Assembly (NCBI GenBank): GCA_030446685.1
Contig: JAUJMV010000020.1
Location: 30,843 to 72,658 of the forward strand
Source of the DNA: Thermomicrobiales bacterium
Lineage (GTDB): Bacteria > Chloroflexota > Chloroflexia > Thermomicrobiales > CADCWN01
Length of the DNA stretch: 41,816 nt
Direction of reading: 5' to 3'
Below the pieces are notes generated by a model, which was not told where the DNA came from, did no database searches, and saw only the letters and a list, made by a program, of their open reading frames with translations. How positions within the stretch are numbered: the first letter of the stretch is position 1; the number at the start of each line of letters is the position of its first letter. Position numbers and translations under genes: made by a program. Of the stretch, positions 7,738 through 15,073 are shown in pieces.

Positions 7738-7950
7738 CTATTCATCCTCGCCGACCCCCTGGCGCGCGGCGATCTCCAGGTCGCGGCGGGCGGCATCGAA
7801 CTCGTCGTTGGCGGCGCGGATCGCGTCCTGGGCGCGCTCCAACTCCGCGCGGGTCGGTCGCCGCGCCCGCCCGATCAGCCGGGCCTGGTCCTCATACGCC
7901 TGCTTGAGCCGCTTGTAGACCTGATCGAGTTGCAGTAGCTCCGTCCGCAC
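7738..7950 (-). CDS. Small coiled-coil protein, unknown function
   Basis: A 70-residue, highly charged, wholly helical protein. Heptad-like spacing of Leu/Val/Ala with Arg and Glu (LDQVYKRLKQAYEDQARLIGR, then ELERAQDAIRAANDEFDAARR) predicts a coiled coil or helical hairpin. Its GTG start at 7950 has a well-placed GGAGGGAGGG. It precedes the channel-like gene on the same strand at a distance of about 360 bases, and follows the MFS gene by 49 bases, so it may be co-transcribed with the latter. No enzymatic motif is present. I do not recognise the family, and an adaptor or assembly role would be a guess. Confidence 0.65.
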   Translation of the reverse strand: MRTELLQLDQVYKRLKQAYEDQARLIGRARRPTRAELERAQDAIRAANDEFDAARRDLEIAARQGVGEDE

Positions 7951-7999
7951 CGCGCCCTCCCTCCCTCGTTCCCGGTTCGTCCCGACCGCGCCCGGCCGC

Positions 8000-9223
8000 T
8001 CACCGCACGCCGGTCCCCGGCTGGGCCTGCGGGGTGGCCCGCGGGGCCGGCGCGCCGGACAGCCGCCCGGCCAGCCAGAGGAGCCCGAGCAGCAGGACGG
8101 TCGCGCCGAGCGCCAGGCCCATCGCGGCGCGCGGCCCGGCGGCGACCAGGGTCCGCCCCAGCGCCCACGGACCGACGATGCCGCCGACGCTGCCGATCGC
8201 GATGACCGCCGCCGTCAGGGGGCCGACCTGGCGCGGGAAGCGCGCGGCCCCGATGGCGATCGCGTTCGGGAAGACCGGCCCCAGGCCGACGCCGATCAGC
8301 GTCACCGCCGCGGCCTGGAGGGCGGGTTGGGCGGGCGCGAAGGCCAGGGTCGCCAGCGCCAGCGCCGCGAGCGCGACCCCGCCGGCCGTCAGCGGCCCGG
8401 TGGCGAGCCGCCCGGCCAGTCGCCCAGCCAGCAGCCGCCCCCCGATCAGGCCGATCCAGAAGAGGGAGACGGTCCAGGCGGCGGCCGCCTCGGTCCGCCC
8501 GCCGGCGGCGCGCAGGTAGGTCGCCAGCCAGGCGCCCAGCCCCGCCTCGACGCCGATGTAGAGGAGCAGCACGCCGCCCAGCGCCCAAACGATCGGATGG
8601 GCCAGGACGCCGCCTGTGCGCTCCACAGTCCCCGCCGTTGCACGCCGGTGCCGTAGCGGGGTGAACGCGAGCGCCGCGCCGACCAGCACCGCGGCGGCCG
8701 CGCCGAGGCTGAAGACGCCCCGGTAGGGGAAGCCGCCGCGGAGGGCGAAGCCGGCGAGGACCGGCCCCAGGAATGCCCCCACGCCGAAGGCGACGTTGAG
8801 GTAGTTCAGCGCCGCTGTCAGCCGCCCGCGATCGTCCGGGTGCAGGTCCGCGATCAGGACGTGGCCGGCGACGTCGAGGAGCCCGTGCCCCAGCCCGGCG
8901 ACGGCGGCGCTCGCCAGGATCGCCGGCAGCCCCGGCAGCCCGGCCAGCCCGGCCAGCCCGGCCGCGAGCAGCGCCAGCGCCCCGCTCAGCGCGACGCGCC
9001 CGCCCCACCGCTCGACCAGCCCCCCGGCGACGAGGACCGCCAGCAGGAAGCCGGCGTAGAGCGCGCTGAGCAGCAACCCCGCGCTCTCGATCGCAATCCC
9101 CTGGGTGCGGGCGATCTGGGGCAGGAAGGGGCCGAGCCACCCGTTGTTCAACCCCACCAGCAGCACGGCCCCGTAGGTGAGCCAGGTGACCCGCCGCTGC
9201 AACGTCCCGTCCGCCGTGCCCAT
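8000..9223 (-). CDS. Major facilitator superfamily transporter
   Basis: A 407-residue protein with about 12 hydrophobic segments in two blocks of six and a short cytoplasmic link near the middle (TPLRHRRATAGTVERTGG). The N-terminal YGAVLLVGLNNGWLGPFLPQIA and the motif A-like ERWGGRVALSGAL between helices 2 and 3 are typical of MFS proteins, particularly of the sugar-type FHS/FucP-like branch. Acidic residues within helices (LYIGVEAGLGAWLATYL) suggest proton symport. ATG 9223 is preferred over GTG 9277: it has GGGAGG just before it and the upstream residues are low-complexity Gly/Arg. The substrate is not predictable; the adjacent glycosyltransferase might supply a glycosylated product, but that is only context. 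Confidence 0.85.
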   Translation of the reverse strand: MGTADGTLQRRVTWLTYGAVLLVGLNNGWLGPFLPQIARTQGIAIESAGLLLSALYAGFLLAVLVAGGLVERWGGRVALSGALALLAAGLAGLAGLPGLPAILASAAVAGLGHGLLDVAGHVLIADLHPDDRGRLTAALNYLNVAFGVGAFLGPVLAGFALRGGFPYRGVFSLGAAAAVLVGAALAFTPLRHRRATAGTVERTGGVLAHPIVWALGGVLLLYIGVEAGLGAWLATYLRAAGGRTEAAAAWTVSLFWIGLIGGRLLAGRLAGRLATGPLTAGGVALAALALATLAFAPAQPALQAAAVTLIGVGLGPVFPNAIAIGAARFPRQVGPLTAAVIAIGSVGGIVGPWALGRTLVAAGPRAAMGLALGATVLLLGLLWLAGRLSGAPAPRATPQAQPGTGVR

Positions 9224-9399
9224 CCGCCTCCCGCCCCGCCGCCCGCCGCCCACCCCGGCCACCGCGCGGCCCACCATCGGGGCAAGTGTACACGACGCGC
9301 CGGGGCAGGCCCGTGCCGATCAAGCGGCGGGGCCGCGGCGCGGTCTCCCTTGGCGATCGCGCCGGCGCGTGCGACCTGTACAGCCGACAGTAGTCCTGC

Positions 9400-10638
9400 T
9401 TACTCGACCGGTGTCTCGGCGGCCGGCAGGGGCGCGGAGCCGGGGCGGTTGATCTGCGGTGCTCCCTCCGCTACCAACCGTTCCAACAACGTCACGGCGA
9501 CCCCTGGCCCCGGCAGCGTCCGCAGCTCCTCGCGCAGCCGCGCCGCCTCCCGGCGGTAGGCGGGGTCGACGAGCACCGCCCGCACCGCCTCGCGGATCGC
9601 CCGGGGGGTCCGCGCGTCGGGCGCGAGGATCCGCCCGACGCCGAGGGCGGCGCAACGCCGCGCGTTGTGCGGCTGATCCGCGCCGAGCGGCAGGAGCACC
9701 AGCGGCAGCCCGCCGTCCAGCGCGGCCATGACGGTGTTGAAGCCGCCGTGCGCGATGACGGCGGCGCAGTGGGGGAGGAGCAGCGTCTGCGGGATGTAGC
9801 GCTCGACGCGCACCCCCGGCGGCTGCGGGCCGAACCGCGCCGGGTCCACGTTGCGGCCGACCGTCAGGACCAGGTTGGCGGGCTCATCGCGCAGTCCCGC
9901 GATGATGGCTCGGAACAGGCCGTGTCCGCTGCCTTGCGCCGTCGTGCGGTTGAAGACCGTCCCGAGGGTGGCGTACACCGTCGGGCGCGGGGGCAACTCC
10001 CCCACCCACGCTGGCAGTCCCTCGTCACCGGTGCGGTCGAAGGGGACGGGGCGCAAGAAGTGGGTGACCGGCGAAACCCAGGCCGTATCGTGGAGGAAGC
10101 GCGGCGGCACGGCGGCGAGGGTGAGGTAGCGATGGAGCGCGGTCAGGTCCGGGTCGGGTTGGAGGCCGTGCGCGCGGCGCAGATCGGCGAGCGGCGCCCC
10201 GAACCGGCGCTGGAGCAAGTCGGGCCGCTCAAACATGGGGAGGTCCGGCGGTCCCGCCATCGCATGCGGCAGCCCGAGCCGCTCGGCGGCGACGGGGGCG
10301 CCGAACTCGGCGGACTCGTGGACGAGCACGTCTGGCCGCCAGGATTCCGCGAATGCCAGCAGATCGGGGACCATGCGTTGCGCGGTGACGCCCGCGAACG
10401 CCCAGTAGGGCACGGGGCTCGCCATGCCGCGCAGCTCGGGGAACGCCCGTTCCGCCTCCGACTCGAGCCAGTCCAAGCCGGCAGGGAAGGCGCGGAAGCC
10501 GGCCGATGCCACGGTGGGGCAGAAGGACGGTGCGGTGGCGAACGCCACCGTGTGTCCAGCATCCACGAGGGCGCGGGCGAGCGGGACCAGCGGGTGGAAG
10601 TGCCCCACCGCCGGCTGCGTGGTGAACAGCACGCGCAT
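9400..10638 (-). CDS. Family 1 (UGT/MGT-type) glycosyltransferase
   Basis: A 412-residue GT-B glycosyltransferase. The N-terminal acceptor domain starts MRVLFTTQPAVGHFHPLVPLARAL, with the catalytic-type His of the GHFHP segment. The C-terminal donor domain carries a PRPTVYATLGTVFN linker strand and the nucleotide-sugar signature HGGFNTVMAALDGGLPLVLLP-GADQPHNA at about residues 295-327. Such enzymes transfer sugars from NDP-sugars to macrolides, flavonoids, sterols or similar small aglycones. ATG 10638 has AAAGGAGA 7 bases upstream, an excellent site. It ends 177 bases before the MFS start on the same strand. A self-resistance or export pairing (glycosylation plus MFS efflux) is plausible inference; no biosynthetic cluster is seen. 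Confidence 0.9.
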   Translation of the reverse strand: MRVLFTTQPAVGHFHPLVPLARALVDAGHTVAFATAPSFCPTVASAGFRAFPAGLDWLESEAERAFPELRGMASPVPYWAFAGVTAQRMVPDLLAFAESWRPDVLVHESAEFGAPVAAERLGLPHAMAGPPDLPMFERPDLLQRRFGAPLADLRRAHGLQPDPDLTALHRYLTLAAVPPRFLHDTAWVSPVTHFLRPVPFDRTGDEGLPAWVGELPPRPTVYATLGTVFNRTTAQGSGHGLFRAIIAGLRDEPANLVLTVGRNVDPARFGPQPPGVRVERYIPQTLLLPHCAAVIAHGGFNTVMAALDGGLPLVLLPLGADQPHNARRCAALGVGRILAPDARTPRAIREAVRAVLVDPAYRREAARLREELRTLPGPGVAVTLLERLVAEGAPQINRPGSAPLPAAETPVE

Positions 10639-10867
10639 CAGTATTCTCCTTTCGGCAACACCAAGTGGGTATGGGGATATGCCCGCGCGGCGAGCATCCG
10701 CCAGCCGAGGCTGGACGGGCGCCGGCGGCTGCGTGGTGCGCGACGACGGTCGCGCACGGCCGCCTTCCTGGGGCGCGGTGGGGAGCCGAGGCCAGGGACA
10801 GGAGGGAGGAGGCGAGGGTGCCGGGGCGGCACATGAGGAGGTATGGGGTGAGGTGAGCTACGCTCGC

Positions 10868-10876
10868 ACTATAGCA
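10868..10876 (-). promoter_or_regulatory. Extended -10 element for the glycosyltransferase
   Basis: On the minus strand the sequence reads TGCTATAGT, a good extended -10 (TGnTATAAT-like). It lies 230 bases upstream of the glycosyltransferase start. No well-spaced -35 is present; a TTGACG lies only 7 bases upstream of the hexamer. The long leader is otherwise unexplained. Confidence 0.4.
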
Positions 10877-10908
10877 CACTCGTCAACTGGCCGGTTGAGG
10901 TGTGGCCC

Positions 10909-10938
10909 TTGACGCACACCCGCCCCGCCGCCTACAGT
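10909..10938 (+). promoter_or_regulatory. Sigma-70-type promoter for the LigB dioxygenase
   Basis: TTGACG (10909-10914), an 18-base spacer and TACAGT (10933-10938) lie about 95 bases upstream of the ATG of the dioxygenase gene. The identical hexamer pair with the same spacing recurs at 13669-13698, which strengthens both calls. Confidence 0.65.
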
Positions 10939-11032
10939 CTCTTGCGCCCGCGCAGCAGTGCGGGCGGGCCGGGTGACAGCCCCGGCGCCCGACGAGCAAC
11001 AACCGACGACAATCGCCCGTGGAGGAGAGCGG

Positions 11033-11857
11033 ATGAGCGGCCTCGTCTTCGCGTGCATCGCCCCGCATGGGGGGATGGTGATTCCGACGATCGGCGGGGC
11101 CGAGGGCCGGAAGGCCCTGGCGACCCGCGCCGCGATGGAGGAACTGGGCCGGCGCATGGCCGCCGCGCGCCCGGAGACGATCGTGCTGGTGACGCCGCAC
11201 GGCGTCCGCGTGGACGGTCACTTCTCCCTGCTCGACACCGGGCGGGTGGCTGGAGAACTCGGCGGGAACGGCCGGACGGTGTCGGTCGAGTTCCGGGTCG
11301 ACAACCCGCTCAACGAGGCGATCGTCGCGGCGGCGGACGGGCTGGGCGTGCCGGCGGCGAAGGTCGTCCATGGGGCGCCGGGCGACCCCGCGTCCTGCCT
11401 GCCGCTCGACTGGGGCGCGATCGTCCCCTTCTGGTTCATGGGGCGCGAGTTGACGCCGAAGCCGCGCGTCGTCGTGGCCTGCCCCGACCGCCGGCTCGAC
11501 TGGGCGCGCTTCCCCCAGTTCGGCGCGGCCGTCCGGCGGGCGGCGGAGGGGCTCGGGCGGCGGATCGCCTTCATCGCCAGCGCCGACCTCGGCCACGCGC
11601 ACGACCCCAAGGGACCCTACGGCTTCGACCCGGCGGCCGCGGAGTTCGACGCCGCGACGGTCGAGGCGGTCAAGGCGCAGGACCTGGGGCGGCTGCTGAC
11701 CTTCGACCGCGCCTGGGTCACGCGCGCCAAGCCCGACGCCCTCTGGCAGATCCTCAACCTGCACGGCGCGATCGCCGGCACCCCGCTGCGCGGCGAACTC
11801 CTCTCCTACGAAGTGCCGACCTACTTCGGCATGCTCTGCGCCGCCTACGAGTGCTGA
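11033..11857 (+). CDS. Class III extradiol ring-cleavage dioxygenase family (LigB-type)
   Basis: A 274-residue protein of the LigB-like superfamily, non-heme Fe(II) enzymes that cleave catechols. Family hallmarks are His12 in IAPHGGM, His56 in LVTPHGV and the SADLGHAH segment (Asp185, His188). The paired N-terminal histidines are the usual metal ligands. The related Memo/AmmeMemoRadiSam branch shares the fold, so substrate and even catalytic activity remain uncertain. ATG 11033 has GGAGGAGAGCGG upstream. It is monocistronic from the promoter at 10909. Its last codons (GAG TGC TGA) are part of a GTGCTGA heptamer repeat, so the C-terminal Glu-Cys comes from repeat sequence. Confidence 0.8.
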   Translation: MSGLVFACIAPHGGMVIPTIGGAEGRKALATRAAMEELGRRMAAARPETIVLVTPHGVRVDGHFSLLDTGRVAGELGGNGRTVSVEFRVDNPLNEAIVAAADGLGVPAAKVVHGAPGDPASCLPLDWGAIVPFWFMGRELTPKPRVVVACPDRRLDWARFPQFGAAVRRAAEGLGRRIAFIASADLGHAHDPKGPYGFDPAAAEFDAATVEAVKAQDLGRLLTFDRAWVTRAKPDALWQILNLHGAIAGTPLRGELLSYEVPTYFGMLCAAYEC

Positions 11858-11948
11858 GTGCTGAGAGGGCTCGTCAACGCCTGGGGCAAGGGGTTGGCCT
11901 CAACGTCTCCATGAACACTCAGCACTCAGCACTCAGCACTCAGCACTC
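11851..11948. repeat. Inverted heptamer tandem repeats between convergent genes
   Basis: GTGCTGA occurs twice in tandem at 11851-11864. The inverse unit ACTCAGC occurs four times at 11917-11944 with partial units on both sides. The two arrays face each other across about 52 bases and can form a long hairpin between the convergent dioxygenase and hydrolase genes. Both genes end inside the arrays with the same GAGTGCTGA. The arrangement suits a bidirectional terminator that has expanded in heptamer steps. Confidence 0.7.
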
Positions 11949-12796
11949 GTCAGGCGCCGGTAGTCGTCGCGCAGGCAGGCGGCGAGGTGGCGGACCACCT
12001 CCGGGCTGTCCCACATGCGAGTGTGCGCGGTGGTGGGCAGGACGCCGGTCGGGACGATGATGTCGCGGGCGAGGCCGGGGAAGGTCGCCGCGAGCGGGTA
12101 GCCGAAGAGGTCCTGGGCGTCGAAGAAGTTGAGCCAGCGCCCGCCCGGCCGCACCAGCTTCACGACCGCCCCCGGATCGGTGTACTTCGGCTTGGGGTCG
12201 CCGCGCTCGTCGCAGGACATCGCGAAGAGGGGCAGGGGCGAGCCGAGGGTGATCAGGTTCGCCAGCTCGAACCCCGACCGCCGCCAGTCGGCGTTGTGGT
12301 AGCTGTCGTAGTAGGCGATGTCGAAGCAGATGACCGAGCCGAGGCTGTGGCCGACCAGCGTCACCGCGCCGTCCCCCGCGGCGATCGCCCTGGCGATCGG
12401 CTCGCGCACGCGGTCGCGGATCTGGTCGCGGCAGCGCGCCGACCCGTAGGTCAACACGTCGCTGGCGCCCATGATCAGGTAGCGGCGCAGCCGGTCGAAC
12501 AGCACCAGGTCGAGCGCCCGGTCGGCGAGGCTGTAGAGGCGATTGGCCTGCGCGCGGTAGTGGGCGTAGGTCCGGCGCTGCGCGACATCGCCGATGTCGC
12601 CGTACCAGGCCTGATCGAAGGCGACGATCGCCGCCACCGTCGCCGCGTCCGCGCCGGGCGGGATGACCCCGAGATCAGTCAGCTCGGCCACGACCCGCCG
12701 CTCGAACGCGCCGGTGTAGGCCGGTTCGGGGTCCGGCTCGGTCGGGATCGGGTCCTCCCAGATGCCGTGGACCGCGATCACCTTGAGCACGCTCAT
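11933..12796 (-). CDS. Alpha/beta hydrolase (lipase/esterase-like)
   Basis: A 287-residue protein starting MSVLKVIAVHGIW, the oxyanion-region strand-loop of alpha/beta hydrolases. The nucleophile elbow is GHSLGS (VTLVGHSLGSVICFDIAYYD). A C-terminal candidate histidine lies in LPTTAHTRMW, and LITLGSPLPLFAM is the lipase-like strand after the nucleophile. No signal peptide is seen, so it is probably cytoplasmic. ATG 12796 is preceded by AAAGGTGG. It is co-directional with, and 33 bases downstream of, a protein of unknown function, so the two likely form an operon. The C-terminal Glu-Cys is encoded by repeat DNA. Substrate is unknown; LGSPLPLF resembles proteins annotated as lipase-like or PGAP1-like. 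Confidence 0.75.
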   Translation of the reverse strand: MSVLKVIAVHGIWEDPIPTEPDPEPAYTGAFERRVVAELTDLGVIPPGADAATVAAIVAFDQAWYGDIGDVAQRRTYAHYRAQANRLYSLADRALDLVLFDRLRRYLIMGASDVLTYGSARCRDQIRDRVREPIARAIAAGDGAVTLVGHSLGSVICFDIAYYDSYHNADWRRSGFELANLITLGSPLPLFAMSCDERGDPKPKYTDPGAVVKLVRPGGRWLNFFDAQDLFGYPLAATFPGLARDIIVPTGVLPTTAHTRMWDSPEVVRHLAACLRDDYRRLTSAEC

Positions 12797-12829
12797 CGCC
12801 TGACCACCTTTCCGCCGAGGCGTCGCGCC

Positions 12830-13486
12830 CTAGCCGCCGGGCTCACCGGGGGGCGCCGGGGGCCAGTCGGGGTCCCAGTCCGCGACCGGGAAGGCGGCGT
12901 CCTCGGCGTCGAGCCAGCGCGCCACCGCCCGCCCCTGCCAGGCCAGCAACGCCGCCGCCGCCGCCGGGTCCAGCCGCAGCAGCGCCTCGTAGGGCGCGAC
13001 CGTCGCCGCCTCCAGGGTCGTCGCCGCCTCGGTCCAGCGCCCGCGCGCGACCCGCCGGTCGACGGCGACGTAGACGCCGCCCTCGTCGCGGTGCAACTCG
13101 ACCGTGTAGGCGGCGGCCTCGCGGTGGTTGAAGTAGCGCTCGCCCTGGTTGCGGCGGTGTTGCGCGCGGGTGTGCGGCCCCACGCGCCCCGACTCGACCG
13201 CCACGCGCAGCCGCGGCAGCAGCGCCCGCAGGCGCAACGGCAGGGTCGCGTCGTCGAGGCGGGCCTGGGCCCACTCCACGAAGAGGAGCGTGCCGATCGC
13301 GACCGCGCCCGCCCCCGGCGCCGGACGATCCGGGGCGGGCTCCAATTCGACGATCAGCGTCGGGCGATACCCCTCGTCGCCCTCCGGCTCCTCCGGGTAG
13401 GGGGAGACCGCGAGCACCCGCAACGCGAACGTCGCCAGCGGCGCCCCGCGCGTCTGACTGAAGCGCCGCCGCATCCCGCGCAGCAT
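12830..13486 (-). CDS. Conserved-looking protein of unknown function
   Basis: About 218 residues from ATG 13486. The frame stays open to TTG 13543, where AAAGGA lies only a few bases upstream, so the start is undecided. The sequence is rich in Arg, Ala and Trp, and includes a strand-like ALRVLAVSPYPEEPEGDEGYRPTLIVELEP and a C-terminal acidic, Trp/Pro-rich tail (DWDPDWPPAPPGEPGG). No membrane segment, Cys pair or nucleotide-binding motif is visible. It lies 33 bases upstream of the alpha/beta hydrolase on the same strand and is probably in its operon. The first codons of the longer form run through a GACGAGC heptamer repeat (13493-13506), which favours the shorter form. I do not recognise it. 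Confidence 0.55.
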   Translation of the reverse strand: MLRGMRRRFSQTRGAPLATFALRVLAVSPYPEEPEGDEGYRPTLIVELEPAPDRPAPGAGAVAIGTLLFVEWAQARLDDATLPLRLRALLPRLRVAVESGRVGPHTRAQHRRNQGERYFNHREAAAYTVELHRDEGGVYVAVDRRVARGRWTEAATTLEAATVAPYEALLRLDPAAAAALLAWQGRAVARWLDAEDAAFPVADWDPDWPPAPPGEPGG

Positions 13487-13492
13487 CAGCGC

Positions 13493-13506
13493 GACGAGCG
13501 ACGAGC
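13493..13506. repeat. GACGAGC heptamer pair
   Basis: Two tandem GACGAGC units, followed by a degenerate GACGCCC, sit at the 5' end of the minus-strand unknown gene. A further GACGAGCGAC occurs at 13532-13541. It is one of several short heptamer arrays in the window. Confidence 0.5.
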
Positions 13507-13668
13507 GACGCCCCTTGACGGGGATGAAAGTGACGAGCGACAAATCCTTTCCCCTGGCATGGCCTGTCCCTTACTCCCCGCGATTGCCGCATTACCCCCA
13601 TCGTGCCTCTGCCGGGAAATGGCACGCGGGGGGAGTATGCCACAGAACGGGGGCCGGGGGGCCGTCCC

Positions 13669-13698
13669 TTGACGCGCGTGCCGCGCCTCGACTACAGT
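13669..13698 (+). promoter_or_regulatory. Sigma-70-type promoter for the rhodanese-like lipoprotein
   Basis: TTGACG (13669-13674), an 18-base spacer and TACAGT (13693-13698) lie about 100 bases upstream of the rhodanese start. The leader contains CTCATCA heptamers at 13756-13769. Both hexamers are the same as in the dioxygenase promoter. Confidence 0.65.
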
Positions 13699-13755
13699 CT
13701 GTGCCGACGACGGAGGCGACAACAGCGGTGCAACGCGCGCCTCGTCCGTGCGTCG

Positions 13756-13776
13756 CTCATCACTCATCACTCACAT
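13756..13776. repeat. CTCATCA heptamer repeat in a leader region
   Basis: CTCATCA is present twice in tandem (13756-13769), followed by a degenerate CTCACAT. It lies within the presumed 5' leader of the rhodanese-like gene, 20 bases before its start. Confidence 0.5.
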
Positions 13777-13796
13777 CACTGGGGTGCGGATTGCCG

Positions 13797-14818
13797 ATGT
13801 CAGGGAGAAGAGGGGCCGCTCTGGGGCGCGTGCTGGCGGTCGTCGCCGTGCTCGTCATCCTCGCGCCGGCCCTGGCCGGGTGCGGCGGCGATCGGTCGCC
13901 CCGGTTGCCGACGCTGATGGTGACGCCGACGCCCGCCGACCGTTACCCGCGGCCCGACCTGCTGGCCGACACCGCCTGGCTCGCCGAGCGCACCGCCGAC
14001 CCGAACGTCCGCATCGTCGATCTCTCGCCGCTGGCCGACTACGAGCGCGGCCACATCCCCGGCGCCGTCCACGTCTGGTGGCAGGACCTGATCGAGACCT
14101 ACAACGGCACCTACGGGATGCTGGTCGATCCGGCGGGGCGCAAGGCGGTCCTCGGCCGGGCGGGGATCACGCCGGAGATGACCGTGGTCGCCTACGACAA
14201 CCAGGGCGGGCGCTACGCGGCGCGCTTCCTCTGGACCCTGACCTACACCGGCTACGGCCAGGGCCGGCTCCTCAACGGCGGCATCGGTGTCTGGCGCGCG
14301 GAGGGGCGGCCCACGACGCGCGAGCGGCCGCGGATCACGCCCACGACACTGGAAGACCGCCCGACCGACGAGTCGGTCCTCTACAACGGCGAGGACCTGC
14401 TGGCGCGGCTGGGGGATCGCAGCCTCGGCATCGTCGACGCGCGCACCTTCGCGGAGGGCGGGGAGACCTGGAACGGGCGGCTGCGCGAGGGGCGCATCCC
14501 CGGCGCGCGCGGGGTCCCCTGGGTGCGCAACCTCGGCCAGCTCGGCACGGCGATCATCCGCGATCCGGAAGAACTGCCGAAAGTCTACGCGACCCAGGAG
14601 TTGCGCAAGGACCAGGAGATCGTCGTCTACGGCCTCACCGGGGCCGACGCGGCGCACACCTTCTGGATCATGCGGGTCCTCGGCTACGAGCGGGTCCGGC
14701 TCTACGACGGCTCCTGGGCGGAGTGGGGCGCGGCGCGGGCCGGCACCCCTTCCCGATCGAGCCGCTCGCCGTCGGCGCCGCGCCAGGCGCCCCCGGCGCG
14801 GTCGCCGCGCGGCGCTGA
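13797..14818 (+). CDS. Two-domain rhodanese-like lipoprotein (catalytic Cys missing, 3' frameshift)
   Basis: A protein of about 340 residues. A lipoprotein signal (VLVILAPALAGCGG, lipobox Cys near residue 31) leads into two rhodanese domains: one with LSPLADYERGHIPGAVHVWW and VVAYDNQGGRYAAR, a second with VDARTFAEGG..., REGRIPGARGVPWV and YDGSWAEWGA. In active thiosulfate sulfurtransferases the second domain carries Cys in VYCxxG; here it is VVYGLTGADAAH, so residue 279 is Gly. Activity is therefore doubtful. After EWGAA (about 14745) the frame must shift by one base to reach the natural-looking end (HPFPIEPLAV...) and TGA 14816-14818; the unshifted frame runs on into a repeat element. ATG 13797 has no strong ribosome-binding site. 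It is anchored outside the cytoplasmic membrane by inference. Confidence 0.75.
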
Positions 14819-15011
14819 GGGGGGCCGCCGACTGAAGTCGTCGCTAAGGGCTCGCTGACGCTCGCCACGAAACCCGCCTCCGCGGGTTGGTAGCTGCCAA
14901 ACGCCCGAGGCGACCGGGGAGGCCGAGGCGTCGCCGTGGTTCCAGTCCACGTAGGTGGACTTCGTGGCAAGCGTAGCGAGCCCTCAGCGACGACTTCAGT
15001 CGGCGGCCCCC
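14819..15011. mobile_element. About 191-bp non-coding element with long terminal inverted repeats (MITE-like)
   Basis: The left end (GGGGGCCGCCGACTGAAGTC...) and the right end (...GACTTCAGTCGGCGGCCCCC) are reverse complements over about 50 bases with a few mismatches. They include GTCGTCGCT, GGGCTCGCT and GCCACGAA blocks on each side. Each arm is followed inward by a further small hairpin (AACCCGCCTCCGCGGGTT on the left, AGTCCACGTAGGTGGACT on the right). It has no coding capacity. It lies exactly between the stop of the rhodanese-like gene and the end of the convergent hydrolase. No target-site duplication is evident. Confidence 0.75.
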
Positions 15012-15073
15012 ACCCGGCCACCGCGCAACCGCCGTTGCGTGAATCGTCGCCCCGCGCCGGCGGTTGTCCGGTG

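Larger units (their letters stand above)
10639..11032. other. 394-bp divergent intergenic region with promoters
   Basis: No gene is supported here. The region separates the minus-strand glycosyltransferase from the plus-strand dioxygenase and carries an extended -10 (TGCTATAGT) facing left at about 10868-10876 and a full promoter facing right at 10909-10938. Open frames within it lack starts and recognisable features. The rest is GC-rich sequence without repeats that I can recognise. Confidence 0.5.

Noticed and set aside
11917..11948. Tandem ACTCAGC array considered as a CRISPR array
   Set aside because: Units of seven bases without spacers cannot be CRISPR repeats.
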